Positions 1 to 7,600 of a stretch of 47,656 bases of DNA are shown here, piece after piece. The notes under the pieces are model-generated. The model was given only the letters and a program-made list of their open reading frames with translations. It was not told the origin of the DNA and ran no database searches. The stretch is from Gemmataceae bacterium (lineage in GTDB: Bacteria; Planctomycetota; Planctomycetia; Gemmatales; Gemmataceae): contig JAIBBI010000023.1 in the NCBI GenBank assembly GCA_019694755.1, forward strand, positions 1 through 47,656. The letters run 5' to 3'. Position 1 is the first letter of the stretch, and each line of letters starts with the position of its first letter. Made by a program: the position numbers and the translations under genes.

Positions 1-632
1 AAGTCGCTGACCACGTGCAGCACGCGGCGGGCACGCGGATCGCGGGAGGAGGCCCGCTTGGCCGCCTCGACCGCGGGCGCGACGTCGGCATGGAGGGTGG
101 TGACTTCGACGTTGGCCAGCCAGGCCTTGAGTTCATCGACGCCGGCGGAGCTGTCGAGCCGATCGACGCGGAACGATTCATCGGGGGTGCTGAGGCGGAT
201 CACTTCCAGGGTCTGGGGCGTGCCGGCTTCCGCCGCTCCGGTCGCGATGTCGTCGACGAGGGCGGCTTTGGCACGGGCGAAGGCGGTGGTGGTCGCGCCT
301 TCTTCGCGGTGCTGGTCGCCCTGGCTGGCGGTGTCGTCGAGCAGCACGACGTGAAGCGTGCCGCGTGGCGTGCCGAACCCGAGCGCGGAGCCGATGTAGC
401 GGGCGCGCAGCAGGCCGACGAGCAACACCAGCAGGCAGCGCATCAGGAGGAGGAGCAACTGCTTGAGGATCAGCTTCCGGCGGTTCTTCTTGAGCGACTT
501 GAGAAGGAACTCCATCGCCGCCCACGGCACCTTGCGGTAGCGCAGCCGGTTGATGAGGTGGATGATGATCGGCGCGAGCACGAAGCCCGCGCCGGCCAGC
601 ATGGTGAACGGGTTCAGAAACAATGTCAGCAT
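1..632 (-). CDS. BatA-domain (aerotolerance regulator N-terminal) membrane protein, 3' end outside the window
   Basis: The gene reads leftward from an ATG at 632 and is cut by the left edge, so only the first 210 codons are visible. The N-terminus has a hydrophobic segment ending in IIHLINRLRYRKVPWAAMEF, which matches the BatA hallmark 'HLLNRRRP..VPWAAM'. A second hydrophobic stretch rich in Leu follows at about residues 55-75. After it comes a vWA-like region with VVLLDDTAS, where the usual DxSxS metal-site motif is degenerate. BatA proteins sit in the membrane with vWA domains on one side and are usually encoded with MoxR and DUF58 proteins, which lie just upstream here (34 bp from the DUF58 gene). 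The family is linked to MoxR-dependent envelope or protein-complex maturation, but the exact substrate is unknown. The family call is firm; the role is inferred. Confidence 0.85.
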   Translation of the reverse strand, partial: MLTLFLNPFTMLAGAGFVLAPIIIHLINRLRYRKVPWAAMEFLLKSLKKNRRKLILKQLLLLLMRCLLVLLVGLLRARYIGSALGFGTPRGTLHVVLLDDTASQGDQHREEGATTTAFARAKAALVDDIATGAAEAGTPQTLEVIRLSTPDESFRVDRLDSSAGVDELKAWLANVEVTTLHADVAPAVEAAKRASSRDPRARRVLHVVSD

Positions 633-666
633 GGTGCGTCGCCCGGCCGGGGGTGCCGGCGGGGCT

Positions 667-1599
667 TCAGGTTCCTGCGGGGGCCCGCCCGCCGTTCTTC
701 TGCACGGCGTTACGGAAGTTCAGGTATCGCGACAGGGCGGCCTCGAGGCAGGCCTGCGTGCGGATCAGCGTGTAGTCGATGCCGCGCTTGCTGCAGCCGC
801 GGCGCAACTCTGTCAGGTACTCTTCGAGTTCGGCGAGGTAGCCGTCGCGGAGCGCACGCGGGTCGCAGAGCAACTCGGGCATCTCCTCCATCCCCTCGAA
901 CCGCGTGGTGCCGGCGAAGGGGAAATCCAGCTCGTCGTCGTCGAGCACGTGGAAGACGAGGATGTCGTGCCGGCGGTGGCGGAGCATCTCCAGCCCGCGG
1001 AAGAGCGGGCCGCGGTCGCACAGCAGGTCCGAGATCAGCACGACCATGCCGCGCGACGGCACGACCTCGGCGACGCGCCGGCAAATTTGCTCGAGGTCGG
1101 TCTTCTCCTTCGGCTTGCTCACGTTGAGCGCGCTGACGAGGCTGTCGACGTGGGTCATGCTGCTGCGGGCGGGTACGACCTGCCGCACGGCCGAGTCGAA
1201 GCTCACGAGCCCCGCCGCGTCGTGCTGTCGGAGGGCGAGGTAGGCCAGGCAGGCCGCGATCGTGCTGGCCGAGTCGTACTTCGTCCACGGTGCTTTGCCG
1301 TAGCGCATCGACTCGCTGACGTCGACGACGAAGGTGACGCGGAGGTTGGTCTCGGACTCGTACTGTTTGATGTAGAAGCGGTCGGTCTTGCTCCAGACCT
1401 TCCAGTCGAGGTGGCGGAGGTCGTCGCCGCGGACGTATTCGCGGTGCTGGGCGAACTCGACGGAGTGGCCGAAAAAGTGGCTGGTGTGCTGCCCGGTGAT
1501 GAACCCCTCGACGGCCTGCTTGGCGCGGAGGTCCAGCCGGCCGATGCGTGCCAGCACGGCAGGGTCGAGAAAGCGTCGGGGGTCGGCGGGGTCCGTCAC
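667..1599 (-). CDS. DUF58 domain protein (MoxR-associated, vWA-like)
   Basis: This is a soluble protein of about 310 residues. A GTG at 1599 is preferred as start because it overlaps the upstream stop as GTGA. A longer frame from an ATG at 1668 would run deep into the preceding gene. The DUF58 signature is visible: GQHTSHFFGHSVEF and YVRGDDLRHLDWKVWSKTDR, then the basic stretch FYIKQYESET. A vWA-type metal site follows (VVDVSESM, a DxSxS motif). DUF58 proteins are the standard partners of MoxR AAA+ ATPases and BatA proteins. The gene order here (MoxR, two small genes, DUF58, BatA, all leftward) fits that complex. The likely role is a cytoplasmic adaptor for MoxR action at the membrane. The client is unknown. 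Confidence 0.88.
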   Translation of the reverse strand: MTDPADPRRFLDPAVLARIGRLDLRAKQAVEGFITGQHTSHFFGHSVEFAQHREYVRGDDLRHLDWKVWSKTDRFYIKQYESETNLRVTFVVDVSESMRYGKAPWTKYDSASTIAACLAYLALRQHDAAGLVSFDSAVRQVVPARSSMTHVDSLVSALNVSKPKEKTDLEQICRRVAEVVPSRGMVVLISDLLCDRGPLFRGLEMLRHRRHDILVFHVLDDDELDFPFAGTTRFEGMEEMPELLCDPRALRDGYLAELEEYLTELRRGCSKRGIDYTLIRTQACLEAALSRYLNFRNAVQKNGGRAPAGT

Positions 1600-2021
1600 G
1601 GGCTGTCCTGAAGGTCGAGAACAAACCACTGCTCGTCCGTGGTGTTCTGTGAGTTGAACTGCCAGCACGCGGTGGGGGGCCGATGGCTCACGATACCGCG
1701 CCCGGCGAAGACATCGGCGCGCGTCGAATCATTGTCGGCAGCCCGGACCGCGAGGTTCGCACAAATGGAACGAAGCAGGCTGCCGGCGCGGGCGTCGACG
1801 AGGTCCGCAGTCGTGCCGTTCGACAATTCGAGGCGGATCGCTCCGCCTCCGTCGGCGAGTGAGCCGCGGGCCGAGTAACGGGACGTTGCGAGGCAACCGA
1901 GCACGCGCGTCACGAACTCCGGCACGCGCGTCGGTCGGGCGACCACGCATTCCTGGAAAGCTTGTTCGATCTCTTTTGCCGTCAGGGCAGCACGATCAAG
2001 CGTTTCGGTAGCTGAGGCCAT
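1596..2021 (-). CDS. hypothetical protein between moxR and DUF58 genes
   Basis: A 141-residue soluble protein that I do not recognise. It begins with an acidic and alanine-rich helix-like stretch (ALTAKEIEQAFQECV) and has a central FVTRVLGCLATSRYSARG segment. The C-terminal half resembles a small alpha/beta domain and ends CWQFNSQNTT..WFVLDL. No signal peptide or membrane segment is visible. The ATG at 2021 overlaps the upstream 114-residue gene by 40 bases. A CTG at 1985 would give a 4-base CTGA overlap instead, so the start is uncertain. The stop shares bases with the GTG start of the DUF58 gene, so the two are surely co-transcribed and probably translationally coupled. Its position paired with the ART-fold-like gene suggests a partner of that protein, but this is inference from context only. 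Confidence 0.7.
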   Translation of the reverse strand: MASATETLDRAALTAKEIEQAFQECVVARPTRVPEFVTRVLGCLATSRYSARGSLADGGGAIRLELSNGTTADLVDARAGSLLRSICANLAVRAADNDSTRADVFAGRGIVSHRPPTACWQFNSQNTTDEQWFVLDLQDSP

Positions 2022-2326
2022 AGTTGTGCCAGTTCCTCGAATTCAAATCCCGGTGCAAACCGCACTTCCCCGCCCCAGTCGCATTGCCGGGCGAGTTCGT
2101 CCGGGACATCAAACTCGACGATAGCCGGCCCTCCTTCCGCCATGAACTTTGCGGCTTTTCCTCTCGCTATTGTAACCGGATCGCCCGACAGATGAGGCCC
2201 CCCCGGCGGAGCGGCCGAGAAGCCGTCGGCCGGGTCGACGGAGCCGGGCTCGACAAACCGGGCATCCGGGCCGCTGGCGAGAATCGCCTCGGCCCGTCGG
2301 CGAGTGGTACCGTGCCAGAGGATCAT
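1982..2326 (-). CDS. small ADP-ribosyltransferase-fold-like protein
   Basis: A 114-residue protein opening MILWHGTTRRRAEAILASG. The 'HGT..raeaIl..G' pattern near the N-terminus is typical of the ART superfamily (PARP, Tpt1, DUF3990, RES and similar folds), where this His binds NAD. A following GFSAAP segment resembles the second 'aromatic-S' element. A late Glu (CDWGGEVRF) could supply the third element of an H-S-E type triad. I recall similar small proteins from other planctomycetes, without an assigned function. The gene starts 3 bases after the moxR stop and overlaps the next gene. Enzyme activity is not demonstrated. It might modify a protein or nucleic acid, or it could be a degenerate fold with a binding role. 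Confidence 0.6.
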   Translation of the reverse strand: MILWHGTTRRRAEAILASGPDARFVEPGSVDPADGFSAAPPGGPHLSGDPVTIARGKAAKFMAEGGPAIVEFDVPDELARQCDWGGEVRFAPGFEFEELAQLWPQLPKRLIVLP

Positions 2327-2329
2327 GCC

Positions 2330-3397
2330 TCACGCCGCGAAGATCTTCTTGAACCGCTCGTCTTTTTGCAGTTCTCCTTCGCGGCTGGGCGTCTCGGCGA
2401 CGATCTTCTCGATCACCGTGTCGGGCGTGACCCCTTCGCTCGCCGCGGTGAAGTTGGTCAGGATGCGGTGTCGCAGTACCGGCAGCGCGAGCGCCTGGAT
2501 GTCTTCGGTCTGCACGTGCGTCCGCCCGTACAGCAGGGCCCGGGCTTTCGCGCCGAGCACGAGGTATTGCACGGCCCGCGGACCCGCGCCCCACTGCAGC
2601 CAGTCGCGGACGTGCTTCGGTACGCCCGGCTCGCCCACCCGCGTCTGACGCACCAGCGCGAGGGCGTATTGCAGCACATGGTCGGTCACTGGCACCCGCC
2701 GAACGAGCCTTTGCAGGTCCAGTATCTGGTTACCCGACAGGATCATGGCCGGTTCGTTCATCACCAGGGCGGTCGTCCGCCGGGCGATCTCCAGCTCTTC
2801 GGTGAAGCTCGGGTAACGTACGAACACCTTGAACATGAACCGGTCCTGCTGCGCTTCGGGCAGCGGATAGGTCCCCTCCTGTTCGATCGGGTTCTGCGTG
2901 GCCAGTACGAAGAACGGGTCGCCGAGCCGGTGCCGAGTGCGCCCGACCGTGACCTGCCGCTCCTGCATTGCTTCCAGCAGCGCGGCCTGCGTCTTCGGCG
3001 GGGTCCGGTTGATTTCGTCGGCGAGGATTACATTGGCGAACAGCGGCCCGGCAATGAACTTCAGCTCCCGCGCGCCGCTACTCCGGTTTTCTTCCAGCAC
3101 TTCGGTGCCGGTGATGTCGGCCGGCATCAGGTCGGGGGTGAACTGGATCCGGCTGAAGTCGAGTGACAGGCACCGGGCCAGCGTCGAGATCATCAGCGTT
3201 TTGGCCAGCCCAGGCACACCTTCGAGGATGACGTGTCCCCGGCTGAACAGCGCGATCAGCAGTTCTTCAATCACCGCGTCCTGCCCGACGATCACGCGCC
3301 CGAGTTGGGTCTTGATATCGGCGAAGGCGTCGCGGAGTTTCTTCACCGCGACCAGATCGTCGGATTGCAGTGGTGCAGTTGATGGGTCGGTGGTCAT
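2330..3397 (-). CDS. moxR: MoxR-family AAA+ ATPase
   Basis: A 355-residue protein of the usual MoxR length. The AAA_3 ATPase core shows Walker A (EGVPGLAKT, about residues 59-67), Walker B (VILADEINR, about 123-131), sensor 1 (LATQNP, about 165-170) and the [10 protein letters not shown] segment holding the arginine finger near residue 186. The lid domain follows. MoxR proteins form cytoplasmic hexamers that act as chaperones with vWA-domain partners. The DUF58 and BatA genes downstream are the expected partners. The start at 3397 is an ATG; no strong Shine-Dalgarno is visible just upstream, where a heptad repeat array begins 12 bases away. Two small genes lie between moxR and its partners, which is unusual. 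Confidence 0.95.
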   Translation of the reverse strand: MTTDPSTAPLQSDDLVAVKKLRDAFADIKTQLGRVIVGQDAVIEELLIALFSRGHVILEGVPGLAKTLMISTLARCLSLDFSRIQFTPDLMPADITGTEVLEENRSSGARELKFIAGPLFANVILADEINRTPPKTQAALLEAMQERQVTVGRTRHRLGDPFFVLATQNPIEQEGTYPLPEAQQDRFMFKVFVRYPSFTEELEIARRTTALVMNEPAMILSGNQILDLQRLVRRVPVTDHVLQYALALVRQTRVGEPGVPKHVRDWLQWGAGPRAVQYLVLGAKARALLYGRTHVQTEDIQALALPVLRHRILTNFTAASEGVTPDTVIEKIVAETPSREGELQKDERFKKIFAA

Positions 3398-3408
3398 GGA
3401 TAACCGGA

Positions 3409-3464
3409 GGTCAGAGGTCAGAGGCCGGAGATCAGAGATCAGAGATCAGAGATCAGAGATCAGA
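3409..3464. repeat. tandem heptanucleotide array upstream of moxR
   Basis: Eight consecutive 7-base units read on the plus strand: two GGTCAGA, one degenerate GGCCGGA, then five GATCAGA. The array lies between the terpene-cyclase-like gene and moxR, beginning 12 bases upstream of the moxR start, and so falls in the probable 5' leader. A related array (GGTGTCA/GAGGTCA) occurs at 24138-24172 in the same orientation relative to a downstream gene. This looks like an expandable short tandem repeat family. No protein frame explains it. Confidence 0.85.
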
Positions 3465-3538
3465 CTACTGGCTGGATCGGTGCTAATGGAGGGCTCTAGC
3501 CGGACGCTATAGAGGTCAGTGCCGGTTTTTTCCGACCT

Positions 3539-4648
3539 CTACCTCTGGTAGATGGGCAGCAATCCCTTGTCCAGTTGGAGGATGGTGAGGTAAACGGCCG
3601 TTGTGAGTTGGGGGCCTATGTAGCCGCCGGACCATGAGCCGTCGCGGTTTTGCGACGTGATGAGTTGCTCGAACATCGCGACACGGTATTTGTGCCAGCT
3701 CAAGCCGGTATCCTTGGCGGCTTTCGGGAAGAGCTTGGCCCAGCCGTCTTCGCCGAGGACGTAGTTGGCCTGGGCGTAATAGTAGTGCAGGTATTCGTCG
3801 TGGCCCATTCGCCCCCGGCCGAGCGTGATGTTGGTGGCACAGAACTCGAGCCACTTCTTCGCCAGGTCGGAGTTGTACTCGCCGGCCGAGAAGGCACAGG
3901 CGACGGCCGCGGCGGTAAGCGGGGCACGCTCGCCGCCCATGGCCGCCCCGCCGTGGGCGAGGCTGTAGATCACGCCGCCACGGGGCGTCGTGGAATCCTT
4001 CAGATACTTCACCGCTTTGTCGATGATCGATTTCGGCACGGCGATCCCGGCATTGCGGGCGGCGCGGATCGCCTGGAGCTGGGTGATTGTGACCGAGCCC
4101 TCATCAAAGTCGGACCCGTCGGCCGCGCTGACATAGCCCCAGCCACCCCGGTTGGTCTGGGCCTTGCCGGTGAACTCGACGGCCTTGGTGAGGAGTTTCT
4201 CGAGCTTCTTTCTGCGGTCGCCGTCTTCCTCTTCGCCGTAGACGCTGGCGAGGAACAGCATTCCGAACCCGTGGCCGTACATGTACCGCTGCTGTTCGGC
4301 GGCGTTGGCCGGGTTGCCGATCAGGCCGTTGGGCTGGCTGCGGTCCATGAGCCAGTCGACGGCCCGGCGCAGGTTGTCGGAGTATTTGCCTTCCTTGATG
4401 GTCGAGCCTTCCATCAGCAGCGCCATACCGCACAGAGCGGTCATGGAGGCGGGGTACTGCCCGCCGTTGGCCTCCCAGTGGCCGTCGCGGTGTTGCGTGT
4501 CGGCGATCCACTTCAGGCCCGCCTCGGTGGCGGCTTCGACCTTCTTTTTGAACTCGCGTTCCTTCTCGGTGCCGGTGGGCAGTTCGTCGGCGCGGGCGGG
4601 CACGCAGACAAGGGCGAGTAACATCGCAACGAGACCCAGACGAATCAT
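3539..4648 (-). CDS. secreted prenyltransferase/squalene-oxidase-repeat protein
   Basis: A 369-residue protein with a clear signal peptide (LGLVAMLLALVCVPARA, cleaved near residue 20). The rest looks like an alpha-alpha toroid of the terpene cyclase/prenyltransferase superfamily, with repeated QW-like motifs: QHRDGHWEAN near residue 52, QTNRGGWGY near 168 and QNRDGSWSGG near 335. I see no clear DxDD catalytic motif of true squalene-hopene cyclases, and the protein is much shorter than those (about 630 residues). It is therefore probably a binding or structural toroid and not a hopanoid enzyme. Its ATG overlaps the end region of the PQQ gene: a GGGAGGA ribosome site lies within the last codons of that gene. 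The two are clearly an operon. Confidence 0.85.
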   Translation of the reverse strand: MIRLGLVAMLLALVCVPARADELPTGTEKEREFKKKVEAATEAGLKWIADTQHRDGHWEANGGQYPASMTALCGMALLMEGSTIKEGKYSDNLRRAVDWLMDRSQPNGLIGNPANAAEQQRYMYGHGFGMLFLASVYGEEEDGDRRKKLEKLLTKAVEFTGKAQTNRGGWGYVSAADGSDFDEGSVTITQLQAIRAARNAGIAVPKSIIDKAVKYLKDSTTPRGGVIYSLAHGGAAMGGERAPLTAAAVACAFSAGEYNSDLAKKWLEFCATNITLGRGRMGHDEYLHYYYAQANYVLGEDGWAKLFPKAAKDTGLSWHKYRVAMFEQLITSQNRDGSWSGGYIGPQLTTAVYLTILQLDKGLLPIYQR

Positions 4649-4650
4649 GT

Positions 4651-7600
4651 CTATCCTCCCGGGGCCGGGGGTATGGGTACGGGAATCCGGACCGGATTGG
4701 CCCGCAGATTGATCGCCCGGTTGGGCGCGGGCGGGCCAGCCGGCTCGGGCAGGGCCGCCCCTTCGGGCGTGGCCAGCACTACCTTCACGTCATTGCGAAT
4801 GAGTTCCACCCGCCCGGCCGAGGGGTTGGCCGTGAGTGCGTGAAATTGGCCCTGGCGGAGCAGACGATCGTCGTCGAACACCAGTTTTCCGGTCGACTTG
4901 TTCACCGCGGTCACTCGAACACCCTGGCGCTCGATCGTACCATTGGCGGCAGACTTGTTGAACTCGGACGCGAACACGAGAACGGGCAGGTCTGCCCACT
5001 GCTCAGTCAGTAACGTCTGGTGGGGAAGGAAGTCGCACGCCCATTCGAGCTTGCCGGTCCGGCGATTCAGGGCGTAGAGCGGTCCGTTGACGCGGACGCT
5101 GCGCAGGCCGAACGACGCGGCACAGTTCCAGCTCACGCCGCGCTCGGCAGACTTACTGACCGCAAGGTAATAACGGTCACGGTCAGCCAGCAGTTGCGCC
5201 TCCTGCAATCCCTCGATTCCGGCAGGCCCGAGCGGGCTGGTGAGCATCACCGCACCGGTCCGGCTGTCGAGCAGCGTGAACAAGCCGCCCGGCTCGATGG
5301 CCCCGGCCAGCTTCGGGTCGTCGCACTTCACCACGACGCTCTTCTGGGCGAAGTCGCGTCGCCAGAGTTCCGCTCCTGTCAGAGCGTCGATCAACCGGAG
5401 GGCCTTTCCCTGCGGCTCGGCGACAAGAATCCGACCGCCCAGCGTGGCGATCTTCTTCTGGTAAAACTCGGCGAAGTTGTGACATTTCACCGGCGCGCCG
5501 TCGGAAGCCCGCAACGCCTGGAATTTCGGCCGGCCGGTGGGGGCATCGGGATCAAACAGGAACACGTGCTTGTCGTCGCCAAAAGCGCGGGCTCGGGCCG
5601 ACACGTCGGACTTCTGCCAGAGGATGCTCGGGCCGGGCCGGGTGGGGTCGATGGCGACGAACCCCTGCCGGGTCAGCAGGCCGATGTAGGCCGCCTCGAC
5701 GATCGCGACCCGCCCGAGGTAGATGTTCTTCTCTTCTTCCTGCTGGGTGATGAACACGCCGCCCTGCGGGTCGTAGGCATAGTTCTGCATCTGGTTGGCG
5801 AGGAAACCGTCCTTGCCGAGTAGGTTGTAGCTCCAGAGTTCCTTCCGCTCCATCAGGTCGTAGGCGATGACCCGCTGGTTGAGGTGCAGGATGAGCTGAT
5901 GCCCGCGGGCAAAGGCGAAGGGCTGGTTGGCCTGGCCGCTGTAAAGGTAGTTGGCCGCGGGCAGGCCGGTGATCCGCCAGCGCTCGTCGCCGGTGGCGCG
6001 GTCGAGGACGCGGAGCGACCATGGGCTCTGGCCGCCGTCGAGCCGCATGTCGAGCACGAGGCGGTGGCGGTCGTAGAACGGCGACAGGTCGCCGGCCGGG
6101 ACCACGGTCACCGACATGTCGCGGTTCTGAAATGCGCCCTGCACCCGCTTGCCCGTCAGCACGCCGGTCCACACCACGGCAGGCGTGTCGAGGTACGGCA
6201 CGTAACGTTTGTCGTATTGCAACTCGTCGAACAACTGCCGGCCAGTCTTCCCGTCGCGGATCACGCGGTCGGGGAACTCATCAGCCAGTTGCCGGTAGAA
6301 GCCGATTGCGTTCTCATACTGTCCGCGCCGCAGACACAGGGCGATCATGAGGTCCGATGCGCGGATGGCGGAGGCCGGGTCGTCGCGGCGCTGGGCGGCC
6401 GAGAAGACCAGACTGGCCAGGATGCGCTCGGCCTCGGCGAGTTCGTCGGGCTCGCCGGACTTCATGAGCCGCTCGGCGAGTTCGATCCGGGCGGCCTGCC
6501 CCGCGGTGGAGATCGGCCCGTACAGGCTTACGAATTTCCGCAGGTCGTCGAGCTTGCCCGCACTGCGGACCTTCTCCCACCGGCCGTTGATCTCGGACTC
6601 GATCCGCCCGCGGTCGGTGGCGTTGGCAGCGGCGAGCAGCGCCTGAATTCGGCCGCGTGACCAGATGTCGGGCCGGGCGCGGACGTGCGGCTCTTCCAGC
6701 GATTCGACCAGTTCCTTGTGTCCGGCCAGCGCGCCGTACTGCTCGTAAGCGGTAAATGCTTCGACGGCCCGGCCCTGCTTCTCCCGCCCCCGGCCGAGCA
6801 GCTCCCAGTAGGTCGCCTGCCGGCGGACCTGCCTGGTGATCAGCTCCTGCTTCTTTGCCGGATCCGACGATTCGGGAATGTCGACCCGACTCAGGGCGGC
6901 GTATTCCGGAAGATACTGCTCCGCGTTGCTGAAGTCCTTCTGCAATAGAGTTGTCAGCGCCTCGTGCAGGCGGTCCTGAGCCTTGTCTTTCACCGGGGCG
7001 GGCGGCCGGCCGGCCAGGGCGCGACGCAGGTCGGCGACGGCTTCCTTCACCGCGCCGTTGTACAGGAACAACTCGCCGCGCTCGGTCAGGCCGCCCGGAT
7101 CGTCGGGGTTCTTCGCCAGCGCGAGGTCGATTTCCTTCTGCTTGATCTTGAGTTGCGGGAACACCGCGACTGTCCGGGCCGACTGCGAGACCAGTTCACC
7201 CTCGAGGAACACGAGGTTGCCCGGCGGCTCCTTGCGGGCCTTCGACCGGCCGACGATCGCCCCGGTCTTGATATCGAGGGCGCAGATCTCGGGTCCCTTG
7301 TCGGACGAACGCGGGTCCGCGCTGCTGGCCAGCGGCAGGTAGTAGACGCCGTCCGACGCCGTGCCCTGACCGGAGGGGACTCCCGTGGCCGACTCGCGCC
7401 AGACTTCCTTGCCGGTGTCGAGGGCGAGCGCGCGGACGTGGTTGCGGGCGACGATCAGCACGCGGTCGCCGAACACGCCGGCGAGGTAAAGATCGTTCGC
7501 CTCGTCGCGCTTGACGCTCCAGAGTGATTGGCCCGTCCGCAGGCTCACACAGTGGACTTCGGAACCAACGCCGTCGGGTGCAGTGAACACGACCCGGCCG

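Noticed and set aside
15-1127. Long open frame on the plus strand across the BatA and DUF58 genes
   Set aside because: It is the complement of real minus-strand genes with clear BatA and DUF58 motifs. Its own product is a low-complexity Arg/Ala/Gly chain.
3510-3541. Inverted repeat TAGAGGTC...GACCTCTA with a T6 run in the loop at the end of the toroid gene
   Set aside because: The T run is inside the loop and not after the stem, and the long loop makes a terminator unlikely; it may be a relic of the neighbouring heptads.
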